From: Thermoanaerobaculia bacterium
GTDB taxonomy: Bacteria; Acidobacteriota; Thermoanaerobaculia; Multivoradales; J023
Assembly: GCA_030431255.1 (NCBI GenBank)
Contig: JAUIJL010000030.1
Coordinates: 47,631 to 111,630 of the forward strand
Length of the DNA stretch: 64,000 nucleotides
Direction of reading: 5' to 3'
Shown: positions 52,223 to 59,215 of the stretch, in pieces
Position numbering within the stretch: the first letter of the stretch is position 1
Layout: the number at the start of each line of letters is the position of its first letter
The notes under the pieces: generated by a model
The model's input: only the letters and a program-made list of their open reading frames with translations
Database searches by the model: none
What the model was told of the DNA's origin: nothing
Position numbers and translations under genes: made by a program

Positions 52223-53839
52223 TCAGATCGCGGAGACACCCCCATAGGCAATGCCCGTCAGATGGGCGACCTCCCGTTTCCAGGTGGTCAGATCCGACGG
52301 GCTGAATTGGTTGAGGTGCTCGTGGCCGCAGGCGCGGGCGAGCACTTGCATCAGCTCGACGGAGGCGTTGAAGAAATTGGCCAATCGCTTGGCTCCAATC
52401 GCGATATCAAGCCTCCGCCGTAAATCGTCCCGCTGGGTGGCGATGCCCACCGGGCAATTGTTGGTGTGGCAAGCGCGCATGCCCAGGCAGCCGATCGCTT
52501 GCAGAGCCGAGTTGGACACCGCCACACCATCGGCACCGAGCGCCAAGGCCTTGGCGAAATCCGCGGGCGTGCGCAAGCCACCGGTCATGATCAGGGTGAC
52601 CTCACCGGAAACCCCTCGACGGTCCAGGTGACGACGGGCTCGGGCCAAGGCCGGCAAGGTCGGCACGGAGATGTGATCCCGGAAAATCAGCGGCGCGGCG
52701 CCGGTGCCGCCACCGCGGCCGTCCAAAATCACGTAGTCCACACCGATATCGAGGGCCGCGTCGAGATCTCGCTCAATATGTTGGGCCGAGAGCTTGAAGC
52801 CGACGGGAATGCCGCCGGTGGCGTCCCGCACCTCGGCGGCGAAGGCGCGAAAGTCCGAGGTGTGGGTCCATTCCGGGAAGCGGGCGGGAGAAATCGCCGA
52901 CTGACCTTCCTCCAATCCCCGAACCTCGGCGATCTTTCCCTTCACTTTGTGCCCGGGCAGATGGCCACCGGTGCCGGTCTTGGCCCCTTGGCCGCCCTTG
53001 AAATGGAAGGCTTGGACCCGGCTCAATTTATCCATGGAAAAGCCGAAGCGGGCGGACGCCAGCTCGTAAAGATACCGGTTGTTGGCTTCCTGCTCTTCCG
53101 GCAACATGCCACCCTCGCCGGAGCAGATGCCCGTGCCGGCCATTTCCGCGCCCTTCGACAAAGTGATCTTCGCCTCTTCGGAAAGGGCGCCGAAGCTCAT
53201 GTCGGAAACGAAGATCGGAATCTCCAAGCGCAGGGGTTTGGCCGCTTTCGGACCGATGACCAGCTCGGTGCCGACCGGTGCGTCGTCGAGCTGGGGCACC
53301 CGCCAGAGCTGGGCGGTGACGAATTGCAGGTCGTCCCAGGTTGGAAGATCCTGCCGCGCCACACCCATGGCCGAGACCGGCCCGTGGTGACCGAATGTCT
53401 CCAGACCGTTTCGCGCCAGCTCCTGGATCAGGTGGTTGTGGGGCTCCTCGGGGGCGCCGTGGGGATCTTGATACGTCCCCAGATACGCATCGCGATCGAA
53501 GGGCTGAGGATGGTCTTTCGCCCAGGCCGCGACTTCATGCTCGTCGACCCAAACGCCACCGTCCTCGATCCAAGCGCTGAATTTCTCCAGCACATCGTCG
53601 TTTTTATAGGCCGACACGCCGGTTTCGTAACGGTAATCCCAATCGTGGACGCCGCAGATCAGGTCGTCTCCGCGCACGAAACCGTCCGCCAGCAAGGCCC
53701 CTCGATGGAGGCAACGACCGTAGAGCACGGAGACCTGATCGTCGTAGCGGATGATCACCAAGTCGACATCTGCCACTAGGGCGCCTGCGGGTTTGCGATC
53801 TTCGAGCTCGTCCCACTCGGCGATCTTCACTTTCAACAT
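52223..53839 (-). CDS. Rieske-glutamate synthase (FMN-binding domain) fusion
   Basis: A GGAG site supports the ATG of MLKVKIAEWDE; the product is 538 residues. Residues about 1-105 are a Rieske [2Fe-2S] domain with CLHRG and CGVHDWDY as the two ligand pairs. Residues about 130-530 match the FMN-binding domain of glutamate synthase: FVSDMSFGALSEEAKITL, GICSGEGGMLPEEQEANNRY, FHFKGGQGAKTGTGGHLP, VDYVILDGRGGGTGAAPL, IMTGGLRTPADFAKALALGA, and the 3Fe-4S cysteines in CLGMRACHTNNCPVG. No glutamine amidotransferase domain is present, so it cannot be a normal GOGAT alone. The Rieske domain probably feeds electrons to the FMN site. The substrate is unknown. Confidence 0.9.
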   Translation of the reverse strand: MLKVKIAEWDELEDRKPAGALVADVDLVIIRYDDQVSVLYGRCLHRGALLADGFVRGDDLICGVHDWDYRYETGVSAYKNDDVLEKFSAWIEDGGVWVDEHEVAAWAKDHPQPFDRDAYLGTYQDPHGAPEEPHNHLIQELARNGLETFGHHGPVSAMGVARQDLPTWDDLQFVTAQLWRVPQLDDAPVGTELVIGPKAAKPLRLEIPIFVSDMSFGALSEEAKITLSKGAEMAGTGICSGEGGMLPEEQEANNRYLYELASARFGFSMDKLSRVQAFHFKGGQGAKTGTGGHLPGHKVKGKIAEVRGLEEGQSAISPARFPEWTHTSDFRAFAAEVRDATGGIPVGFKLSAQHIERDLDAALDIGVDYVILDGRGGGTGAAPLIFRDHISVPTLPALARARRHLDRRGVSGEVTLIMTGGLRTPADFAKALALGADGVAVSNSALQAIGCLGMRACHTNNCPVGIATQRDDLRRRLDIAIGAKRLANFFNASVELMQVLARACGHEHLNQFSPSDLTTWKREVAHLTGIAYGGVSAI

Positions 53840-54138
53840 GCTCGGGGCTCCTCTTCCAGCCGGCCCTGCCGGCTTCAATCCATCGGGCTCGTGTCTTGGA
53901 TGTGTGCCGACACGAAGGGTTACAGCTCTTGCATTCGGATTCGGTAACAGTCTTAAAAGATGACGGTCGAAAAATTGTAGGCGCTGTGGCATGCTTTGGC
54001 GAATCTCAGCCAAATCGATGCATCTGCCGCCTTGGATGCCGCGTATCGTCAGATCAAATGATCTTACGAAGCCGTGCCGATCACGGACTGCTACCGCGAT
54101 CTCCACGGCTCTGGCCACCGCACCCGCAAGGAGCCCTT

Positions 54139-54432
54139 ATGCCGTTGTCCGCCGTTTCGCTGCTCGTCAACCTCTTCTTGATCTACGCTGCCGTGGGCAT
54201 CGTCTTCGCCATCGCATTCGTCTGGCGAGGCGTCGGGGTGGTGGATCCCGTCGCCCGAGAAGGCACCCTCGGATTCAAGCTGCTGATCATGCCGGGCTGC
54301 GCGGCCTTCTGGCCTTGGCTCCTGAAACGGTGGATCCAGGCCCAAGAGCCGATCGATGAGACCAACGCCCATCGGCGCGCCGCACGGGAGTCCCACATCG
54401 CACGGAAATCCCAAGCCGGAGGTGAGGCATGA
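54139..54432 (+). CDS. Small membrane protein, first gene of a redox operon
   Basis: The 97-residue product has a good AAGGAG site before its ATG. It has two hydrophobic segments (LLVNLFLIYAAVGIVFAIAFVW and FKLLIMPGCAAFWPWLLKRW) and a charged tail. The layout resembles small accessory subunits of membrane redox complexes, but no family is recognised. It overlaps the next gene by four bases (ATGA). It is divergent from the Rieske-glutamate-synthase gene, with 299 bases between the starts, which should hold both promoters. Confidence 0.8.
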   Translation: MPLSAVSLLVNLFLIYAAVGIVFAIAFVWRGVGVVDPVAREGTLGFKLLIMPGCAAFWPWLLKRWIQAQEPIDETNAHRRAARESHIARKSQAGGEA

Positions 54433-55040
54433 TCGCCCCCTTGCGTCGACGGCACCGATTCATGTTCCTGGCCCTGGCCGTCTTGGGCTTGCCGCTGCTC
54501 TTCCTGTCTCTGTCGAATCGTCCTTCGTTTCCGGGCGACGGTCTGCCCGCCGAGCTGGCGGCACCGTCGACCGAGCCGGACGGGGAGCCGCTGGCCACCC
54601 ATCACCCTTTCGGCCGGCTCGACGCGGAGCTTCGGATATATCCGCGGGTTTGGGTGCTCGAGGTCCGTGACCCCCTACGACACCCGGATGTGCTCGCCTA
54701 TTGGTCTAGCGCTCCGGCGGAGACGAATCTGCCGGCGGACGCCCGTTGGCTCGGAACGGTTTCCACCACGAAACCTAGTCTTTTCAAGTCCGTCCCCGAT
54801 CAAGACGGCTTCCTGACCCTTTACAGCCTCGGGCATCAACAAATCATCTCCTCGGCCCCCGTTGATCTCCCGGAGGTTTTGATCGCCCCGACTTTGGTCG
54901 CCCCGGTTTCGGGCGAGCCAATTTCCGGCGCCCCGGATTCGGGCGAGCCGGCTTCGGACGCCCCGGTTTCAGGCGACCCGGCTTCGGGCGCCCCGGTTTC
55001 AGGCGACCCGGCTTCGGTCGCCCCGGGAGGTGCGGCATGA
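54429..55040 (+). CDS. Membrane-anchored protein of unknown function with Pro/Ser/Gly repeat tail
   Basis: The 203-residue product has a GGAGGTGA site, a signal anchor (RFMFLALAVLGLPLLFLSLS) and an extracytoplasmic region of about 120 residues (LDAELRIYPRVWVLEVRDPL; LFKSVPDQDGFLTLYSLGHQ) without a recognised fold. Its last 45 residues are four 10-residue repeats of the pattern APVSGDPASG, encoded by exact 30-bp units. The tail is likely disordered. It overlaps the preceding and following genes by four bases each, so it is an integral member of the operon. Confidence 0.82.
   Translation: MIAPLRRRHRFMFLALAVLGLPLLFLSLSNRPSFPGDGLPAELAAPSTEPDGEPLATHHPFGRLDAELRIYPRVWVLEVRDPLRHPDVLAYWSSAPAETNLPADARWLGTVSTTKPSLFKSVPDQDGFLTLYSLGHQQIISSAPVDLPEVLIAPTLVAPVSGEPISGAPDSGEPASDAPVSGDPASGAPVSGDPASVAPGGAA
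54901..55020. repeat. Four 30-bp direct repeats inside a coding region
   Basis: Units start at 54901, 54931, 54961 and 54991. The last two differ at a single base; the first two are more diverged. Each unit encodes 10 residues in frame, so gain or loss of a unit would lengthen or shorten the protein tail without a frameshift. The near-identity of the last pair suggests recent slippage or duplication. Confidence 0.92.
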
Positions 55041-56113
55041 GCGTGGCCTACCAAGCCGTCGGATGGAACCGGCAGAAGAAGATCTACGACCGCACCATGT
55101 TGCTCGGCATGGTCGGGTATTTGGTGATCTTCATCGCGGTGACTGTCGCCACCCATCCTGAAATCACCGCAGAGGCCTTGATCATTCGTGGTTTTGGCAC
55201 TCTCGCCCTGGTGCTCCTGCACATCATCCTATCCATCGGCCCGTTGGCTCGGCTCGATGCTCGCTTTCTGCCGCTGCTCTACAACCGGCGCCATCTCGGG
55301 GTTGCGATGTTCGTCACCGCCTTGGTGCACGGGCTGTTCTCCATCATCCAATTCCACGTCTTGGGTGATCTCAACCCCTTGGTCAACGTGTGGGTCGGGA
55401 ATTCCAACTACGACAGCCTCGGCCAATTTCCCTTCCAGCCCTTGGGCCTGCTCGCCCTCGGCATCCTCTTCCTGATGGCCGCCACCAGCCACGATTTCTG
55501 GCTCGCCAACCTTTCGGCGCCGACTTGGAAGGCCCTGCACATGTTGGTCTATGTGGCCTACGGCTTGGTGGTGGCTCACGTGGCCCTCGGCATTCTGCAG
55601 GTCGAAAAACATCCGATGTTGACCACCTTCTTGGTGCTCGGCTTCTGCTGGATCGTCGGCCTGCACTTGAAGGCCGGCTTCAAAGAAAAATCCGGCGACG
55701 TGGAGCGGGCGGCCGGCTCCGACGGCTTCGTCGACGTATGCTCATTGGACGACATCCCCGAGAATCGGGCTCGCACGGTTTGCCTGGCCGGGGAGCGGGT
55801 GGCGATCTTCAAATACGACGGCAAGATCTCGGCCCTGTCGAGCGTCTGCAAGCATCAGAACGGTCCACTGGGAGAAGGCAAGGTCGTCGACGGCTGTGTG
55901 GTCTGCCCGTGGCACGGATACCAATATTTGCCCGCCAGCGGCTCGTCACCACCGCCGTTTACGGAAAAAGTGCCGACCTTCAAAACCCGTCTGGTGAACG
56001 ATCGGGTGCACGTGGACCCACGTCCCCTTCCGCCGGGCACCGAGGTCGAGCCCTCAAAGATCCCGGCCGCCCGGGTCCCCGGCACCGACGCGAAGGAGGC
56101 AAGCCATGGCTGA
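55037..56113 (+). CDS. Ferric-reductase-like membrane protein fused to a Rieske domain
   Basis: The 358-residue product has a GGAGG site and six membrane segments within residues 20-215 (MLLGMVGYLVIFIAVTVA; TLALVLLHIILSIGPLARL; HLGVAMFVTALVHGLFSI; LGLLALGILFLMAATSHDFW; LHMLVYVAYGLVVAHVALGI; TTFLVLGFCWIVGLHLK). Histidines in segments 2, 3 and 5 fit b-type heme binding as in ferric reductase/MsrQ proteins. Residues about 230-330 are a Rieske domain with CKHQNGPLG and CPWHGYQY. Electrons should pass between membrane heme and the [2Fe-2S] centre. The reaction partner is unknown; the operon contains two further membrane proteins. Confidence 0.88.
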   Translation: MSVAYQAVGWNRQKKIYDRTMLLGMVGYLVIFIAVTVATHPEITAEALIIRGFGTLALVLLHIILSIGPLARLDARFLPLLYNRRHLGVAMFVTALVHGLFSIIQFHVLGDLNPLVNVWVGNSNYDSLGQFPFQPLGLLALGILFLMAATSHDFWLANLSAPTWKALHMLVYVAYGLVVAHVALGILQVEKHPMLTTFLVLGFCWIVGLHLKAGFKEKSGDVERAAGSDGFVDVCSLDDIPENRARTVCLAGERVAIFKYDGKISALSSVCKHQNGPLGEGKVVDGCVVCPWHGYQYLPASGSSPPPFTEKVPTFKTRLVNDRVHVDPRPLPPGTEVEPSKIPAARVPGTDAKEASHG

Positions 56114-56882
56114 TCGCGACGACTTCTACATTGGATATATGCCGGAAGCTCCCGCCGAGGTCGCCGGGCACGTCCGCCGCTGGACCCTCGTCACCTTGGT
56201 CATCGTTTGGGCGGCCGCCGCGTCGATCGCCCTTTGGCAGAACCCGTTCGCCTTCTCATTCTTCGACTTCGGCAAGACCCGTACCTATGAAGGGGTGGTC
56301 CGCATGTCTCCCCACCCGATGCTTTGGGTGGATCGCCCGGCGGACGGCGGCAGCTCGTCCTACTTCTTGGTGGGTTTCGGAAAACACGGTTTCGGAAAAC
56401 AGGGCGCTGACTCCGACGTATTTAAGCTCGATGGCCGACGGGTCCGCCTGGAAGCGACTCCCATCTATCGGGACGACCAAACCATGTTGGAGGTGGTCGC
56501 CGGCACGGTGAATGCCGTCGGTGAGCCCGGCTCCGGCGAAGCAGCGGCCTCTCGAGAATCCACATCCCTCGGTGTCCACACGTTGGTCGGAGAGATCGTC
56601 GACAGCAAATGCCATTTGGGAGTCATGAAACCGGGCAGCCGGAAGGCCCATCGAGCCTGCGCAACCCTCTGTATTCGCGGCGGCGTCCCGCCGGTGTTCA
56701 TCGTGCGGGAAGGCCAGGAAGTCACAGAGCATCTCCTGCTCGTGGGATCCGACGGACGGGCCCTCAACCAGGAGGTGCTCGATTGGGTGGCCGAGCCGAT
56801 CGCCATCCGCGGCGAGGTCGTGAGGCACGGAGATCGATGGCAGCTCAAGGCCGAGCCGGAGAGCTTCAAGCGGGAGCCGTAG
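56106..56882 (+). CDS. Membrane protein with conserved-looking cysteine motif, last gene of the redox operon
   Basis: The 258-residue product has an AAGGAGG site and overlaps the preceding gene by eight bases. It has one membrane segment (TLVTLVIVWAAAASIALW) and a beta-rich extracytoplasmic region. The striking part is DSKCHLGVMKPGSRKAHRAC, continuing ATLCIRGGVPP: cysteines with spacing C-x15-C-x3-C plus histidines, a possible metal or heme-linked site. A beta-barrel-like segment follows (EPIAIRGEVVRHGDRWQLKA). No family name is recognised. Position with the heme/Rieske protein suggests a periplasmic electron-transfer or cofactor-binding partner. Confidence 0.82.
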   Translation: MADRDDFYIGYMPEAPAEVAGHVRRWTLVTLVIVWAAAASIALWQNPFAFSFFDFGKTRTYEGVVRMSPHPMLWVDRPADGGSSSYFLVGFGKHGFGKQGADSDVFKLDGRRVRLEATPIYRDDQTMLEVVAGTVNAVGEPGSGEAAASRESTSLGVHTLVGEIVDSKCHLGVMKPGSRKAHRACATLCIRGGVPPVFIVREGQEVTEHLLLVGSDGRALNQEVLDWVAEPIAIRGEVVRHGDRWQLKAEPESFKREP

Positions 56883-56964
56883 GTTCCGTAGGTTTCTTGG
56901 TGGTTTTCTTTAAACTGCCTTCTCAATCTTTGGTGTAAGCTCTTCCTGAGGGGCAAACTCGGCC

Positions 56965-57813
56965 GTGGAAGGAAATCCCGTGGAAAATCAGCCCATACCC
57001 CAGCCGACCGCCAGGATCGCGACCAAGACCGCCATCACCTATCCGGTGGCCGCTGAGGCTATCCCCACAGCTGTGCTCAGCGAAGGTCGATACGAGGTCC
57101 GATTCGCAACCACCATTGAAGAGCTCGACGAGGTCTTGCGCCTACGTTTCGAGATTTTCAATGTCGAGCTCGGGGAAGGGCTCGATGAGTCTTGGCAAAC
57201 CCGTCGGGATCGGGATCCCTTCGACGCGGTTTGCCATCACTTGATCGTCACCGAAAAAACCTCTGGTGAGATTGTCGGCACCTACCGCATGCAAACCACC
57301 GAGATGGCTGAGCGTCACCACGGCTTATACTCGGCCCAGGAGTTCGCGCTCGAATCGGTGGACCCACATCTGATGTCCGGGGCGGTCGAGGTCGGCCGAG
57401 CTTGTGTCGCCGAGCCCCATCGCAACACCCAAGTGCTTTTCCTGTTGTGGAAGGGATTGGCGCTCTACATGGCGCACAACCAGCTGCGTTTTCTTTTCGG
57501 TTGTTGCTCGCTCACCAGCCAGGATCCCGCCGAGGGTTTGGCGATGCTCGAGCACCTGCGAGAAAAAGGGCACTTTCACGAGTCGGTGTGGATCGAGCCG
57601 AAGCCGGAGCTCGCCTGCGAGGGTCCTTCACCTTCGGAGAACCCATGGGACGGCCAGATCAAGGTCCCGAAGCTTTTTAGAATTTACCTCCGCCACGGCG
57701 CCAAGGTCTGCGGTCCCCCCGCGATCGACCGAGAATTCAAAACGATCGACTTCTTGGTGCTTTTTGACGTCGCGGCCATGGACGAAAAACGGATGCGCAC
57801 CTTCTTCGGCTAA
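56965..57813 (+). CDS. OlsB-like / hemolysin-like N-acyltransferase (GNAT fold)
   Basis: The 282-residue product resembles the COG3176 group, which includes lyso-ornithine-lipid synthase OlsB: YEVRFATTIEELDEVLRLRF, then EIFNVELGEGLDES, DPFDAVCHHLIVTEKTSGEI, VGTYRMQT and VEVGRACVAEPHRNTQVLFL. Such enzymes transfer a fatty acyl group from ACP to an amine. A GTG at 56980 has a better placed AAGGAA site and would shorten the protein by five residues; the earlier GTG at 56965 is given. No OlsA-like partner is adjacent. The product may be an aminolipid of the membrane. Confidence 0.82.
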   Translation: MEGNPVENQPIPQPTARIATKTAITYPVAAEAIPTAVLSEGRYEVRFATTIEELDEVLRLRFEIFNVELGEGLDESWQTRRDRDPFDAVCHHLIVTEKTSGEIVGTYRMQTTEMAERHHGLYSAQEFALESVDPHLMSGAVEVGRACVAEPHRNTQVLFLLWKGLALYMAHNQLRFLFGCCSLTSQDPAEGLAMLEHLREKGHFHESVWIEPKPELACEGPSPSENPWDGQIKVPKLFRIYLRHGAKVCGPPAIDREFKTIDFLVLFDVAAMDEKRMRTFFG

Positions 57814-57935
57814 CCCAGCTTCGGCACGTCTGAATCGAAGGTGGCTTTTGCGGCGGCGGCCTGAGACCCCTCCCGGTTCGCTGAACACTGAGATCCCTGC
57901 CCGAGCAGCTTGTGTGGATCTTGAGGAGATATGCA

Positions 57936-58469
57936 TTGATTCTCGCTCATCAGAATATTCACTTTCTCGACCAAGGCATCGACCTATTGGAGGCCTTGGA
58001 CGATTCCCTTTTTCAATCCTGTGACGAGCACGGACACGCCTGCGTCGGTGCCCACCTTCGCCATGTGCTGGATTGCTATCACTGCTTTTTGCGTGGGCTC
58101 GATGCCGACCGAATCGATTACGACGCCCGCGAGCGGAATGCGTCCCTCGAATCCGACCGCCGGATCGCTCGCGAGAAGCTTCTCGAGGTGCGCGGAGCCC
58201 TAGAGCAGCTCGACGAGACCGACCGTAACCGTCAGATGCGGGTGCGGGTCGATGCCGCCGCTTGGAGCGAGGTCGATCCTTGGACCCAATCCACCTTGGG
58301 CCGGGAGCTGCAATTCTTGCTCAGCCATACGGTGCACCACTTTGCCCTGATCGCCATGACCCTGCGCGCCATTGGATTCGAGCCCGGCTCGGCCTTCGGA
58401 GTGGCTCCCTCCACCCTCGAGCACAGGGAAACCGAGGTGAGCGTCGGCACGGCTTCTTGCAATTCCTGA
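57936..58469 (+). CDS. DinB-superfamily protein
   Basis: The chosen TTG follows GAGGAG at good spacing; a GTG at 57912 lacks such a site and would add eight residues. The product, about 177 residues, is an all-helical bundle with histidines where DinB-like metal proteins bind their ion: HLRHVLDCYHCFLRG near the start and LLSHTVHHFALIAMTLRAIG near the end. DinB-like proteins include thiol-dependent transferases and enzymes of unknown role. It ends eight bases before the NRDE gene, with which it should be co-transcribed. Confidence 0.8.
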   Translation: MILAHQNIHFLDQGIDLLEALDDSLFQSCDEHGHACVGAHLRHVLDCYHCFLRGLDADRIDYDARERNASLESDRRIAREKLLEVRGALEQLDETDRNRQMRVRVDAAAWSEVDPWTQSTLGRELQFLLSHTVHHFALIAMTLRAIGFEPGSAFGVAPSTLEHRETEVSVGTASCNS

Positions 58470-58477
58470 GTCCGATC

Positions 58478-59215
58478 ATGTGCACCGTAAGTTGGTTCCA
58501 CACCCAGGACGGCTATGAGCTCTTCTTCAATCGTGACGAGCTTCGAACCCGAAAGCGGGCCCTCGCGCCGGGTCCCTTGACCAGCCCCTCGGGGATCGAG
58601 ATGTTGGCGCCCACGGATGTCGATGCCGGGGGCACTTGGATCGCCACCAACACGACCGGCCTCACCGTCGCCTTGCTCAATCGCTACCAGGACTCCGCCG
58701 ACCCCACCACCGCCGACTCGCGACGCAGCCGCGGTTTGTTGGTCAAAGACTTGGCCGATGCCGCCAACGCTCGCCAAATCAACGAACGGCTGCGGTCGGA
58801 TCGCGTCGAGATCTACGCCCCTTTTACGCTTTTGGTGGTCACCCCCGAGGATCGGGGCACCGTGATCTTTTGGAACGGTCGGCAGCTGTCCGATCCGTGC
58901 CCGGCGACCGCGCCCCTCGCGTCATCCGGACACGATCCCATCGGCGTGCCGGCGAGGCGGCGAAAGCTGTGGGCCGAGCTGCCGGAAATCCACCGCGACG
59001 CCTGCTTGTCTTTCCACCGAAGCCACGCTCCGCGCCAAGGTGCGACCTCCCCATGCATGCACCGGCCGGAAGCGCGAAGCGTGAGCCTCACCCACGTGGT
59101 GGTGGATGACCGACGCATTTCCATGGCCTATGCCGACGGCCCGCCCTGCCGAGCCGAGCTCTCGTTGGACGCGGAATCGGTTCTGCGCCGAACCGCCGGT
59201 GTCAACGCCGCTTGA
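58478..59215 (+). CDS. NRDE/TANGO2-family protein
   Basis: The ATG of MCTVSWFHTQDG starts a 245-residue product; the longer open frame to 58262 overlaps the DinB gene. The N-terminal cysteine and the FFNRDELRTRKRA block give the NRDE signature of the TANGO2 family, an Ntn-hydrolase-like fold in which Cys2 would be the N-terminal nucleophile after Met removal. PTDVDAGGTWIATNTTGLTV and THVVVDDRRISMAYADG are also family-like. The biochemical role is unsettled; heme or lipid handling has been proposed for homologues. Its stop overlaps the start of the next gene. Confidence 0.87.
   Translation: MCTVSWFHTQDGYELFFNRDELRTRKRALAPGPLTSPSGIEMLAPTDVDAGGTWIATNTTGLTVALLNRYQDSADPTTADSRRSRGLLVKDLADAANARQINERLRSDRVEIYAPFTLLVVTPEDRGTVIFWNGRQLSDPCPATAPLASSGHDPIGVPARRRKLWAELPEIHRDACLSFHRSHAPRQGATSPCMHRPEARSVSLTHVVVDDRRISMAYADGPPCRAELSLDAESVLRRTAGVNAA

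Noticed and set aside
54901..55020. Regular 30-bp repeats considered as a CRISPR array
   Set aside because: There are no spacers; units are contiguous, in frame and coding, and no cas genes are nearby.
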